From Pseudomonadota bacterium (GTDB lineage: Bacteria; Pseudomonadota; Alphaproteobacteria; Rhodobacterales; Rhodobacteraceae), in assembly GCA_020161655.1 (NCBI GenBank), contig JAIUPC010000012.1:496001-560000 (forward strand): a stretch of 64,000 nucleotides of DNA. The letters are read 5' to 3'. The notes below the pieces were generated by a model that made no database searches, was not told the origin of the DNA, and saw only the letters and a list, made by a program, of their open reading frames with translations. Positions within the stretch are counted from its first letter, which is position 1. Each line of letters opens with the position of its first letter. The position numbers and the translations under genes are program-made. Below, in pieces: positions 26,268-36,156 of this stretch.

Positions 26268-26726
26268 TCAACCCAGCGGCCCGGCCAGCCGTTCCTCGCT
26301 GAGAAGAACGTTCGCCTCGACATTGCCGATGCCGGGCAGCGTCATGATCCGGCGGCGCAGCACCCGTTCGAAATCGGCGATGTCGCGGGCGGTGACGCGG
26401 AGGCGGTAGTCGTAAAGCCCGAGGACATGCTGCACCACCTGCACCTCGGGGATCGCCGTCACCGCGCGTTCGAAATCCTCAAGGCTGACCCGGCCCTTGG
26501 TGGCGAGCTTGACGCCGAGGAACACGGTGACGCCGAAGCCGAGCTTTTCCGCCGCAAGCTCGATCCGCCGCCCGGCGAGGATGCCCGCCTCTTCCATCCG
26601 CCTGATACGGCGCCATGCGGCAGGCTGGCTGAGGCCGAGCGCACGGCTGATGGCCCCCGCACCTTGGGTTGCGTCGGCGACGAGCGCCTTCAGGATCGCG
26701 CGGTCGGTATCGTCAAGCGCGATCAC
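26268..26726 (-). CDS. Lrp/AsnC-family regulator (distal of a pair)
   Basis: 152 aa. N-terminal helix-turn-helix DDTDRAILKALVADATQGAGAISRALGLSQPAAWRRIRRMEEAGIL is followed by the RAM effector domain (about 65-150) with VQHVLGLYDYRLRVTARDIADFERVL. It starts with GTG at 26726, overlapping the upstream Lrp gene by 4 bp, so the two are co-translated and may form mixed complexes. Confidence 0.92.
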   Translation of the reverse strand: MIALDDTDRAILKALVADATQGAGAISRALGLSQPAAWRRIRRMEEAGILAGRRIELAAEKLGFGVTVFLGVKLATKGRVSLEDFERAVTAIPEVQVVQHVLGLYDYRLRVTARDIADFERVLRRRIMTLPGIGNVEANVLLSEERLAGPLG

Positions 26727-27181
26727 AGCGGCAGGCTTTCGCTGGATTTGATGGTGGAGACCAGCATCAGGCTTTCGATGTCGGCGATATGCGGCAGGGT
26801 CAGGATGCGGTCGCGGTAGATCTCCTGATAGTGCCCCATGTCGCGGGCGATGACGTTGAGGCGCACATCGACGCGGCCAAGGAAGCTCTGGATCTCGATC
26901 ACCTCGGGCACCATGCGGACGGCGGCGAGGAATTCATCGAAGGCGCGCGGGTTGGTCTTGTCGAGGGTGAAGCGCAGGGAAACCTCGACCGCCCAGCCAA
27001 GCGCCCGCCAGTCGATGACCGCATGCTGGCCCTTGAGGATGCCCGCCGCAGTCAGCCGCTCCAGCCGGCGCCAGCAGGTTGCCGCGGTGACGCCCGCCCG
27101 TTCCGCAAGTGCTGCGGTGGCGAGGCCGGGATCGGCCAGAAGCTGGCGCAGGATGCGCCGGTCGGTATCGTCGATCTGCAT
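26723..27181 (-). CDS. Lrp/AsnC-family regulator (proximal of a pair)
   Basis: 152 aa, same architecture as its neighbour but clearly diverged (ILRQLLADPGLATAALAERAGVTAATCWRRLERLTAAGIL; RAM domain with IEIQSFLGRVDVRLNVIARDMGHY). It is divergent from ilvC across 128 bp that is unusually AT-rich, so control of ilvC, and thus branched-chain amino-acid synthesis, is likely. The presence of two equal-length Lrp genes in one operon suggests a duplication or heteromeric regulator. Confidence 0.92.
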   Translation of the reverse strand: MQIDDTDRRILRQLLADPGLATAALAERAGVTAATCWRRLERLTAAGILKGQHAVIDWRALGWAVEVSLRFTLDKTNPRAFDEFLAAVRMVPEVIEIQSFLGRVDVRLNVIARDMGHYQEIYRDRILTLPHIADIESLMLVSTIKSSESLPL

Positions 27182-27205
27182 GAAAATTTCACAACTATGG
27201 TAATC

Positions 27206-27221
27206 AGAGAATGACTTCTCT
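27206..27221. promoter_or_regulatory. inverted repeat between lrp pair and ilvC
   Basis: AGAGAA (27206-27211) and TTCTCT (27216-27221) form a perfect inverted repeat with a 4-nt spacer in the AT-rich divergent promoter. A second, wider pair AATTCG/CGAATT lies at 27234 and 27255. Either could be a Lrp site; the match to a known consensus is poor. Confidence 0.3.
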
Positions 27222-27267
27222 CAGATTGCCCGCAATTCGTCAAATTTTGCACGTCGAATTGGCGTGA

Positions 27268-28332
<1,065 letters not shown>

Positions 28333-28340
28333 TCTGCACT

Positions 28341-28368
28341 GTAGGATGGGCAGTATTGCCCATCCTAC
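28341..28368. repeat. GTAGGATGGGC palindromic repeat, copy 2
   Basis: GTAGGATGGGCA (28341-28352) pairs perfectly with TGCCCATCCTAC (28357-28368) around GTAT. It starts 9 bp after the ilvC stop. Nearly identical to 24952-24978; a related GC-richer form is at 44775. Confidence 0.8.
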
Positions 28369-28440
28369 CCCAACCTCCCCGGGCCTTGCGCCTGAGGCCT
28401 TGCGGATGTTTCATCCGCCAAGGCAACGGGGGGCGATGAC

Positions 28441-29214
28441 ATGGCAACGATGGGCAGGCTCGCGGGGAAGACCGCGATCATTTCCGATGGCGCGACCGGG
28501 ATGGGGGGTGCCGCCTCAAGCCTCTTCGCGGCTGAGGGCGCGAGAGTCGCGATAATCGACCTCAACCTGACCCGCGCCGAAGAGCGCGCGCAGATGATCA
28601 CCGAGGCCGGCGGAATTGCGATCGCGCTCCGCGCCGATGTCTCGAAGGCGGATGAAGTCGCCGCCGCCGTCGCCGCATCAGAAAAGGCCTTCGGTCCGGC
28701 GACCGTGCTTTTCAATCACGCCGGCACCATCGTCATCAAACCCTTCCTCGAAACCACCGAAGAGGATTGGGACGGCCTTCACGCCATCAACGTGAAATCC
28801 ATGTTCCTGATGACCAAGGCCGTCCTGCCGCAGATGATCGCGGCGGGGGGCGGCAGCATCGTCTGCACCTCATCCATCAGCGCCGTCGCCGCCACGCCGA
28901 TGGAAGTGCTCTATTGCACCACGAAAGGCGCCTGCCACCAGTTCGCCCGCGCCATCGCCGTCGAATTCCGCGACCGGGGCATCCGCTGCAACGCCCTCTG
29001 CACCGGTTTCGTGCGCACGCCGCACGGGCTCAGAGAGGTCGCCGACTTGACCCGGCTTGGGGTGGATGTGTCGGAAGAGGGCCTCGCCGCGATGCAGGGC
29101 CGGATCGCCGAACCGGACGAGATGGCGCGCGCGGCGCTCTTCCTCGCCTCGGATGAGTCGAGCTTCGTGAACGGCGCGCATCTTTTCGCCGACAACGGCT
29201 TTACCGCGATCTGA
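28441..29214 (+). CDS. SDR-family oxidoreductase
   Basis: 257 aa short-chain dehydrogenase. Cofactor loop is ISDGATGMGGAAS (a variant of TGxxxGxG), with NHAG at about 96, the active-site Ser in VCTSSISAVAA, and the YCTTK catalytic pair near residue 158. The Asp in IIDLNLTRAEERA suggests NAD+ rather than NADP+. Substrate unknown. It follows ilvC after the repeat and converges on glmM with a 3-bp gap. Confidence 0.88.
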   Translation: MATMGRLAGKTAIISDGATGMGGAASSLFAAEGARVAIIDLNLTRAEERAQMITEAGGIAIALRADVSKADEVAAAVAASEKAFGPATVLFNHAGTIVIKPFLETTEEDWDGLHAINVKSMFLMTKAVLPQMIAAGGGSIVCTSSISAVAATPMEVLYCTTKGACHQFARAIAVEFRDRGIRCNALCTGFVRTPHGLREVADLTRLGVDVSEEGLAAMQGRIAEPDEMARAALFLASDESSFVNGAHLFADNGFTAI

Positions 29215-29217
29215 ACC

Positions 29218-30561
29218 TCAGACCGCCGCCTGAACCGCGCCGACGATATCATCGACGACGCGGGCCAGAAGCGCCTCATCCTCGCATTCGGCCATGACCC
29301 GGATAAGCGGCTCCGTGCCCGACTTACGGATCAGGAGACGGCCCGAACCAGTCAGCCGCGCCTCGGCATCAGCTATCACTTTTCGAACATTATCAGCGTC
29401 AAGCGGCATCGAACCTGCCGAATACCGCACATTCTTCAACATCTGCGGGATCGGGTCGAACTGATGCACCATCTCGGACGCGGGCCGCCCCTCGTCCGCG
29501 AGCGCGGCAAGGAAATGCAGCGCAGCCAGAAGGCCGTCGCCGGTCGTAGCATAGTCGGTCATCACGATATGGCCGGACTGTTCGCCGCCGAGGTTGAAGC
29601 CGCCCTCGCGCATCCGCTCCACCACATAGCGGTCGCCGACGGCGGCGCGTTCCAGCACCAGCCCGCGCCCGGTCAGGAAGCGCTCAAGCCCGAGGTTGGA
29701 CATGACGCTCGCCACCAGCGTCCCCCTGGCGAGCCGCCCCTCGCCTGCCCACCGCGCAGCGAGAAGCGCCATGATCTGGTCGCCGTCGGCCACCTGGCCC
29801 TTTTCGTCGACGATGATCACCCGGTCGGCATCGCCATCAAGGCAGATGCCGACATCGGCGCCATGCGCGACCACCGTCTCGGCGGCAAGCCGGGTGCTGG
29901 TCGAGCCGCATTTTTCGTTGATGTTGGTGCCGGTCGGATTGACGCCGATAGGGATGATCTCGGCCCCCAACTCCCACAGCACCTCCGGCGCGGTCTTGTA
30001 GGCGGCGCCATTGGCGCAGTCGATCACCACCTTCAGCCCGTCGAAGCGCCGGCCTCCGGGCAGCGTCGCCTTGACCCTTTCGTTGTAGCGGAAGCGGCCG
30101 TCGTCGATGCGCTTGGCGCGGCCGATGTTCAGCGCCTGCGCAGGCTCCACGCCCTCCTCGACCAAGGCCTCGATCTCCATCTCGGCCTCGTCGGAAAGCT
30201 TGAAGCCATCGGGGCCGAAGAACTTGATGCCGTTGTCCTGATGCGGGTTGTGGCTGGCGGAGATCATCACCCCGACATCGGCGCGAAGCGAGGTCGTCAG
30301 CATCCCGACCGCAGGCGTCGGCACTGGACCAAGGAGAAAGACGTTCATGCCGGTCGAGGTGAACCCTGCCGTCAGCGCCGTCTCGAACATGTAGCCCGAC
30401 AACCGCGTGTCCTTGCCGATCACCACCCGGTGCGCCGCCGATCCGTCGCGGCGGAAGTACCGCCCCGCCGCCGCGCCAAGTTTCAGCGCCATGTCGGCGG
30501 TCATCGGATAGACATTGGCCGTGCCGCGCACGCCGTCGGTTCCGAAAAGCTTCCTGCTCAT
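29218..30561 (-). CDS. glmM: phosphoglucosamine mutase
   Basis: 447 aa; converts glucosamine-6-phosphate to glucosamine-1-phosphate for UDP-GlcNAc, feeding peptidoglycan and lipopolysaccharide. The start [13 protein letters not shown], the active Ser region [14 protein letters not shown] (Ser about 103), the metal loop [16 protein letters not shown] and the sugar loop GGEQSGHIV are all present, with [12 protein letters not shown] near the end. It overlaps folP by 4 bp (ATGA), forming a folB-folP-glmM operon common in proteobacteria. Confidence 0.97.
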   Translation of the reverse strand: MSRKLFGTDGVRGTANVYPMTADMALKLGAAAGRYFRRDGSAAHRVVIGKDTRLSGYMFETALTAGFTSTGMNVFLLGPVPTPAVGMLTTSLRADVGVMISASHNPHQDNGIKFFGPDGFKLSDEAEMEIEALVEEGVEPAQALNIGRAKRIDDGRFRYNERVKATLPGGRRFDGLKVVIDCANGAAYKTAPEVLWELGAEIIPIGVNPTGTNINEKCGSTSTRLAAETVVAHGADVGICLDGDADRVIIVDEKGQVADGDQIMALLAARWAGEGRLARGTLVASVMSNLGLERFLTGRGLVLERAAVGDRYVVERMREGGFNLGGEQSGHIVMTDYATTGDGLLAALHFLAALADEGRPASEMVHQFDPIPQMLKNVRYSAGSMPLDADNVRKVIADAEARLTGSGRLLIRKSGTEPLIRVMAECEDEALLARVVDDIVGAVQAAV

Positions 30562-31580
30562 GCCTCGTCTCCCAGCGTCACCGCCTGCCAGAGACGGAGC
30601 GCCTGTTTTGCCTCGACCATATCATGAAGGCGGTGAATCTGCACACCCTGCTGCACCCCGGCGAGCGTCACCGCCAGCGTCCCCGGCATCCGCCGGTCCG
30701 CCTGCCCCGCCGCCTCGCCGCCCGCCAGCGCGCCGATGAAGCGCTTCCGCGAGGCGCCGAGAAGGATCGCGCAGCCAGTCTGGTGGAAAAGCGACAGGCC
30801 CCGCAGCAGCGTCAGGTTATGGGCGGCGGTCTTGCCGAAACCGATGCCGGGATCGACGACGATGCGGTCGCGGGCGATGCCGGCGGCCTCGGCCCGGGCG
30901 ATGGCGGCTTCAAGAAAGTCGTAGACGTCAAGGAGGACATCCGCATAGCGCGGGTCTGACTGCATCGTCGCAGGCGTGCCCTGCGCATGCATCAGGCAGA
31001 GCGGAACCCCGGCCTCGGCCGCTTCACGTGCGATCTGAGGATCATGGCTCAAGGCCGCAACATCATTGACGAAACGCGCACCCGCTTCGATCGCGGCACG
31101 AGCCACAGGCGCCTTCCGCGTATCGATGGAGACAGGCACCATCACGCCCGCGCGGCGGAGCGCGCGGATCACCGGCGCGGTGCGGGCGGTCTCGTCCTCC
31201 ACACTGACCTCGGCGGCGCCGGGCCGGGTGCTTTCGCCGCCGATGTCGAGGATATCGGCCCCCGCTTCCGCCATTGCCCTTGCATGGGCAAGTGCCGTCT
31301 CTGGCCGGTCAAAGCGGCCGCCGTCGGAAAAGCTGTCAGGCGTCACGTTCAGGATGCCCATCAGGCGCGGGCGGTCCATGGTCAACCCGGCGATCATGGC
31401 GCGCGGCCGCGACAGGCGCCGCGCGACGGCGGCCGGCAGGCTCGCCACCGGGACCAGCCCGCGCGAACCTTTTCGCGTCAGATGTTCGGCATGGCTGAAC
31501 CAGGCCCAGCCGCCGGCAAGCGGCAGTGCGCCTTCGGGGCGCAGGGCATCGGTCTGGGCAATCGGTCGAAAGTAGTCCAT
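30558..31580 (-). CDS. folP: dihydropteroate synthase
   Basis: 340 aa; joins p-aminobenzoate to dihydropterin pyrophosphate in folate synthesis and is the sulfonamide target. Motifs: [34 protein letters not shown] and [12 protein letters not shown], ending with a GASRKRFIG loop. The N-terminal about 85 residues precede the TIM barrel and are longer than in short FolP proteins; this extension is common in Rhodobacterales. ATG 31580 (AAGGCGG upstream) was preferred to the longer frame. Confidence 0.95.
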   Translation of the reverse strand: MDYFRPIAQTDALRPEGALPLAGGWAWFSHAEHLTRKGSRGLVPVASLPAAVARRLSRPRAMIAGLTMDRPRLMGILNVTPDSFSDGGRFDRPETALAHARAMAEAGADILDIGGESTRPGAAEVSVEDETARTAPVIRALRRAGVMVPVSIDTRKAPVARAAIEAGARFVNDVAALSHDPQIAREAAEAGVPLCLMHAQGTPATMQSDPRYADVLLDVYDFLEAAIARAEAAGIARDRIVVDPGIGFGKTAAHNLTLLRGLSLFHQTGCAILLGASRKRFIGALAGGEAAGQADRRMPGTLAVTLAGVQQGVQIHRLHDMVEAKQALRLWQAVTLGDEA

Positions 31581-31624
31581 GCCGCCTTTTGGTCGTGCCG
31601 CGCCGTCTTGGCAAGGGCGCGCCG

Positions 31625-32524
31625 TCAGGCGCGTTCGACCGGCACGCGGCAATCTGCCGGGATTGTGACAGCGCCGTGAGCGACGAGCCTGACCGCCGCC
31701 AACTCTCCGGCCAGCCAGGCGGCGAGCGCCAGCCCGTCTTCGGCGTTCTTCGGGCCATCATGGGCATCGAGCACGATCTTCGACGGTGCCCAGACCACCA
31801 TCTGTCCATGCTTCATCGCCCAGTCTATCTCGGTCCTTGTCGCCACGACGACGCAGCGCGGGTCGCGCGCGGCCAGACGCCAGGCGTTCTGCTCGATCTC
31901 CAACAGGTCGATGCGGCGCTGGGTCGGGGCGTGGCCGGTTGCCGGGCGCACCAGATCGGGCTGGCCGACGGCGAGGATCACCGGTGCGCCCGCCGCCTGA
32001 AGCGCATCGAGTTTCGCCGCAAGATCGGGCGCGTCGATGGTGGCATTGTCGAGATAGGCAATCACCGGGCGCGGCGCTTCCGCCGCAAGATCGGCGGTGT
32101 CGATATCGGCGCGCGAGCGAACAATTTCCACCCCAAGCGCCCCCGGCCCACGATCCAGCTTCTCGACCCGGAGAAAGACCTTGAGGGGTTGCGGCTCGGC
32201 GAGGATGCGGCGCGCGATGCGGTCGGCGAGCGTTTCCAGAAGGTTCAGCCGTTCTGCCGCAAGCTCGGTCGCGATGGCCTCGGTCAGCCGGTCGTAGGAG
32301 AGGATACGGTCGACGTCATCGGTGTCGGTCGCGGGGCGGCGCTGCAATTCGACGACGACGTTGAAGCGCAGCCGCTGCGGATGGCCCCTTTCCTGCTGGA
32401 AGGCGCCGATATCGGCAAGCGCTATATGGTCGCGCAGGCTGATCCGGTCGGGAACAGGGCCGGAGGCAGTCAGGCCCGCCCGCTCTTCCGGGTGGGCAAA
32501 GGCCTGACGGATTTCATCTGACAT
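31625..32524 (-). CDS. folB: dihydroneopterin aldolase with uncharacterised C-terminal domain
   Basis: 299 aa; residues 1 to about 125 are a FolB domain that splits dihydroneopterin to hydroxymethyl-dihydropterin: IALADIGAFQQERGHPQRLRFNVVVEL (catalytic Glu), ILSYDRLTEAI, LLETLADRIA and the Lys in LRVEKLDRGPGALGVEI. A normal FolB ends about there. The remaining about 170 residues (from RPVIAYLDNATIDAPDL) form a second domain that I do not recognise. GGAG lies 6 nt before ATG 32524. It precedes folP by 44 bp. Confidence 0.88.
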   Translation of the reverse strand: MSDEIRQAFAHPEERAGLTASGPVPDRISLRDHIALADIGAFQQERGHPQRLRFNVVVELQRRPATDTDDVDRILSYDRLTEAIATELAAERLNLLETLADRIARRILAEPQPLKVFLRVEKLDRGPGALGVEIVRSRADIDTADLAAEAPRPVIAYLDNATIDAPDLAAKLDALQAAGAPVILAVGQPDLVRPATGHAPTQRRIDLLEIEQNAWRLAARDPRCVVVATRTEIDWAMKHGQMVVWAPSKIVLDAHDGPKNAEDGLALAAWLAGELAAVRLVAHGAVTIPADCRVPVERA

Positions 32525-32618
32525 CGGCATCTCCGCGCGTTCCGCCGCCATCATACGAAGATGCCGCCCGGCCCGGAAGGGCCACGGGCGGCATCCTCTG
32601 TCGCGTCTGCGTCAGGCG

Positions 32619-33305
32619 TCAGTTCATCGCCGAACGGATCGGCGCGCGGTAGAAGATGTGACGACCGATCTGGGCGGTACGCTCGAACTTCCGCGACCAC
32701 GAGGGCCGCACGGCGGGCGTGTGGAAATAGGTGGCGCCATCGGTCAGGTTACGCGGCGCGCCGTCCATCAGCGCCTTCGCGACCTTTGCCGCCGCATCCC
32801 AGGCGCCGCGTTCGCGGACTTTGTCCGAGGCCCCGTCGCAGGTGTAGGAGAACTGGCAACCGCCGCTGCCGCCCTGATTGACGACGCCGCAGATCGACGC
32901 CGGAAACAAGCCGCTGTCGACGCGGTTGAGGATGACTTCACCGACCGAGGCCATGCCCTTGCCGCCTTCGCCGCGCGCCTCGAAGTAAAGCGCTGTGGCG
33001 AGGCACTGGAACTCTGCCCCGCCGGTCGCTGCCGGCTGCGCCGAAAGCCAGGCGGTGTCATAGGTCAGGGGGTCCCCGGCCTTGGTCTTGACACCCCTGA
33101 GAGCGGGCGGCGTGGTCAGCGCCTGTATCCGGGCCGGTGTCACCAGCCCGAGGGCACTCTTTTCCTGACCCAGAAGGGTCGCGATATCGACGCCAAGTGC
33201 GGCGGTCGGATCGTTGGACTGGCTGACCGACATCTCGGCGCGCACAGGTCCGGTGAGGGCGAGAGCCACAAGCGTGGCCCCGGTCCAGCACTTCATAACC
33301 GACAT
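32619..33305 (-). CDS. SleB/CwlJ-type cell wall hydrolase
   Basis: 228 aa exported protein. A signal peptide (cleavage near GPVRAE) leads to a Hydrolase_2 domain (about 95-225) with ALYFEARGEGGKGMASVGEVILNRV, the catalytic Glu in EARGE, and CQFSYTCDGASDK and GATYFHTPAVRPSWS. It probably cuts glycan strands during growth. It is a single gene between folB and the PPDK-like gene. Confidence 0.88.
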   Translation of the reverse strand: MSVMKCWTGATLVALALTGPVRAEMSVSQSNDPTAALGVDIATLLGQEKSALGLVTPARIQALTTPPALRGVKTKAGDPLTYDTAWLSAQPAATGGAEFQCLATALYFEARGEGGKGMASVGEVILNRVDSGLFPASICGVVNQGGSGGCQFSYTCDGASDKVRERGAWDAAAKVAKALMDGAPRNLTDGATYFHTPAVRPSWSRKFERTAQIGRHIFYRAPIRSAMN

Positions 33306-33505
33306 TCTTCATTCCCGAATTGCTTCGTCGAGCCACAGCCCCCAAGGCTTTGACGGGGTGGGAGATAGACGAGGTTTCGGGGGGCTGTCTAGCCTCGTGG
33401 CATTTTTGCCACATCAAACCAGCAATTTTAAGCCGACAATTCTTGGTTGAAAATCATCGACTTGCCGCAGTGCAGCGAAGCATTTTTCCGGCAAGCGCCC
33501 GAAAT

Positions 33506-36049
33506 TCAGGCGTTTTCCGGGTTCGGTCGAGGATCGAGAAGTGCAAATTGCGCGGCGGCCAGACGCGCCACCGGAACCCGAAATGGCGAGCAGGAGACGT
33601 AGTCGAACCCGGATTTTCTGCAAAATGCGATCGAAGTCGGGTTTCCACCATGTTCACCACAGACGGAAAGTGTAAGATCAGGTCTGGTTCTGCGCCCTCG
33701 CGCACTGCCGATGAGCAAAAATTCGCCGACGCCCTCTTCGTCGAGGACGTGGAACGGGTCTTCGGGGAAGACCGCCTTCTGCACATAGTCGCCCATGAAG
33801 CGCCCGGCATCGTCGCGCGAGAGGCCATAGGTCATCTGCGTCAGGTCGTTTGTACCGAAGGAAAGGAAGGCCGCGTGATGGGCAATCTCGCCGGCCCTGA
33901 GCGCCGCGCGCGGGGTTTCGACCATGACGCCGAGCTTGTAGTCGAAGTCCATCCCGGAGGCGGTGCGGACCGCTGCCGCCACCCCGTCGATGCTGGTCTT
34001 GACGATCTCGACCTCGCGCTTGGCCGAGACGAGCGGGATCATGATCTCCGGCACGATGCGGATGCCGCGCCGCTGCACATCGACCGTGGCCTCGAAGATC
34101 GCGCGGGCCTGCATCTCGTAGATTTCCGGCATGGTGATGCCGAGGCGGACCCCGCGCATCCCGAGCATCGGGTTGAATTCCGACAGCGCCTCGACCCGGC
34201 GGATAACCTCGCTCTGCGGCCGGTCGAGCGCCTCGGCCAGCTCGCGCATCCCCTCGCGGTCATGCGGCAGGAACTCATGCAGGGGCGGGTCGAAAAGCCG
34301 GATGCAGACCGGCAGGCCGGCCATGATGTCGAAAAGCGCACCGAAATCCGCGCGCTGCATCGGCAAAAGCCGGTCGAGCGCGACCTTCCGATCCTTCTGG
34401 GTGTCGGCGAAGATCATCTCGCGCATCACCGTCAGGCGGTCTTCGTCGAAGAACATGTGTTCGGTGCGGCACAGGCCGATGCCTTCCGCCTCGAACATCC
34501 GGGCGGTGCGGGCATCGTCGGGCGTATCGGCATTGGCGCGCACGCCGATGTCGCGGACATTGTCGGCCCAGTGAAGGAGCGTGCGGAACCATTCGTCGAG
34601 CGCGGGTTCCAGCATCTCGGCGGCGCCGGCGAGGATCTCGCCATTGGTGCCGTCGACGGTGATGACGTCGCCCTCGCCGAAACTGCGGCCGTCGCGGGTG
34701 GTAAAGGTCCGGTCGCGCTGGTTCAGGCTGATGTCTGAGGCGCCGACGATGCAGGGAAGGCCAAGGCCGCGGGCGATCACCGCCGCGTGGCTGGTCATGC
34801 CGCCACGTTCCGTCAGGACGGCGACGGCGGCATGCATGCCACGGATATCCTCGGGCGCGGTTTCGCGGCGGACGAGGATGCAGCGTTCGTCGCGCGCAGC
34901 AGAGGCTTGCGCGGCGGCGGCGGTAAAGACGATCCGGCCCGAGGCAGCGCCGGGGCTGGCGGCGATGCCCTTCGCGACCCGGTCACGGGGGCCGCGCGGG
35001 TCGATCTGGTAGTGGAGAAGATCGGAAAGCGCGCGCGGCTCCACCCTCAGGATCGCCTCGTCACGGCTGATGATGCCTTCGTTGGCCATCGTCACCGCGA
35101 CCCGGACGGAGGCGCGCGAAGAACGCTGCACCCGAACCGCGTCGATCACGTAGAGCGTGCCGTTCTCAAGCGCGAATTCGACCTGCATCTCCTCGCGCAG
35201 CCGCGTCCGGCAATTGGCGCAGTGCTTCTGGAGTTCCGCGAACACCTCGGGTGCCGCTTCTTCCAGCGAATGGCCGCGCTTGTCCTTGACGAGGTAGAGC
35301 GTCTCCTCGGCCTTGCGGTTGGCCGGGTTGTGGCCCCGGAACCGTCCGGTGACCTGGGCCGCACCAGTGACGTTTTCAATGAGCTGGATCGTTCCCTGCC
35401 CCGAAAGACCCGGCCCGAAGGGCTGCGCCATTTCCTGCACGACAAGCCCAAGCTCGGCATCCGCCGGCGCGCCCTTCGCCTCGCGCAAGAGCCGCGCCGT
35501 TGTGCCTTCCCAGGCGCGGGCCATGGAGCGCAGGACCTCGGCCAGTTGCTGCGCGGCCGACTGCGGGAATTCCTCGTCCATCTCCGCCTCATAGGCGGCA
35601 AGGACCGCCGCCAGCGCTTCGGACGAAGGCTCAGCCGTGAACATGTCGGGGTCTAGGCGCGCGACGTTGATCGCATAGGCTTGCACGAAGCTGAGATACA
35701 TGGCATCGGCCAGGGCCTTGCCGTGGCGGTCGCGAATCTCGGCGTGTTTCCGGGCGTTCATGCCGACATTGAGGACCGTCGTCGGCCCGCCCCAGTCGGG
35801 GTTCGCCGGCGAGGGCCGGATCGAGACGAGGGCGCCCTGGAAGAAGGCGGCGAGGCGTTCCGTATCGGGCATCTGCCCCGCGGCGATGGCGCGAACGGTG
35901 TCGGCGGGAAGCGCCATGGTCGGCGGAACTGGAAGTTCGAGGCGGACCAGCCGTTGCAGGCATTTCGCGCGCCAGCCGTGGCGTGTGGGATCAATCGCCG
36001 CGGAGGGCGAGATTTCGGTGAAGGCGCTGAAATCGGCGTGTTTCTGCAC
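33506..36049 (-). CDS. PPDK-family protein with decayed ATP-binding domain
   Basis: 847 aa. The phosphohistidine domain (LTERGGMTSHAAVIARGLGLPC, His421) and the PEP/pyruvate barrel (EGIGLCRTEHMF, CGEHGGNP with Cys797, YVSCSPFRVPVARLAAAQ) are intact, as in pyruvate, phosphate dikinase. The N-terminal ATP-grasp part is not: the GGKGxxLAEM loop is HGWRAKCLQRLV, the SMPGMMDT loop is gone (PANPDWGGPTTVLN), and the QTRxGKRT segment reads DAVRVQRSS. It may use a different phosphate donor, act only as a PEP-binding partner, or be regulatory. I leave the symbol blank because ppdK function is doubtful. Confidence 0.82.
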   Translation of the reverse strand: MQKHADFSAFTEISPSAAIDPTRHGWRAKCLQRLVRLELPVPPTMALPADTVRAIAAGQMPDTERLAAFFQGALVSIRPSPANPDWGGPTTVLNVGMNARKHAEIRDRHGKALADAMYLSFVQAYAINVARLDPDMFTAEPSSEALAAVLAAYEAEMDEEFPQSAAQQLAEVLRSMARAWEGTTARLLREAKGAPADAELGLVVQEMAQPFGPGLSGQGTIQLIENVTGAAQVTGRFRGHNPANRKAEETLYLVKDKRGHSLEEAAPEVFAELQKHCANCRTRLREEMQVEFALENGTLYVIDAVRVQRSSRASVRVAVTMANEGIISRDEAILRVEPRALSDLLHYQIDPRGPRDRVAKGIAASPGAASGRIVFTAAAAQASAARDERCILVRRETAPEDIRGMHAAVAVLTERGGMTSHAAVIARGLGLPCIVGASDISLNQRDRTFTTRDGRSFGEGDVITVDGTNGEILAGAAEMLEPALDEWFRTLLHWADNVRDIGVRANADTPDDARTARMFEAEGIGLCRTEHMFFDEDRLTVMREMIFADTQKDRKVALDRLLPMQRADFGALFDIMAGLPVCIRLFDPPLHEFLPHDREGMRELAEALDRPQSEVIRRVEALSEFNPMLGMRGVRLGITMPEIYEMQARAIFEATVDVQRRGIRIVPEIMIPLVSAKREVEIVKTSIDGVAAAVRTASGMDFDYKLGVMVETPRAALRAGEIAHHAAFLSFGTNDLTQMTYGLSRDDAGRFMGDYVQKAVFPEDPFHVLDEEGVGEFLLIGSARGRRTRPDLTLSVCGEHGGNPTSIAFCRKSGFDYVSCSPFRVPVARLAAAQFALLDPRPNPENA

Positions 36050-36124
36050 TGCGGCAACCTGTGAGTCGGCGGCAGGATACGCGGTTCACGTCACTTGTCC
36101 AGCGGCGGGGGCGCCGCCCCCGCA

Positions 36125-36153
36125 CCCCCGGGGGTATTTTGACAACGAAGAAG
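36125..36153 (+). repeat. dispersed intergenic element, copy with ACGAAGAAG tail
   Basis: CCCCCGGGGGTATTTT followed by GACAACGAAGAAG lies between the PPDK-like gene and glyS, ending 4 bp before the glyS stop codon. The tail ACGAAGAAG is shared with the copy at 61370-61394. A GGGGGC/GCCCCC hairpin sits just before it. Confidence 0.6.
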
Positions 36154-36156
36154 CCG

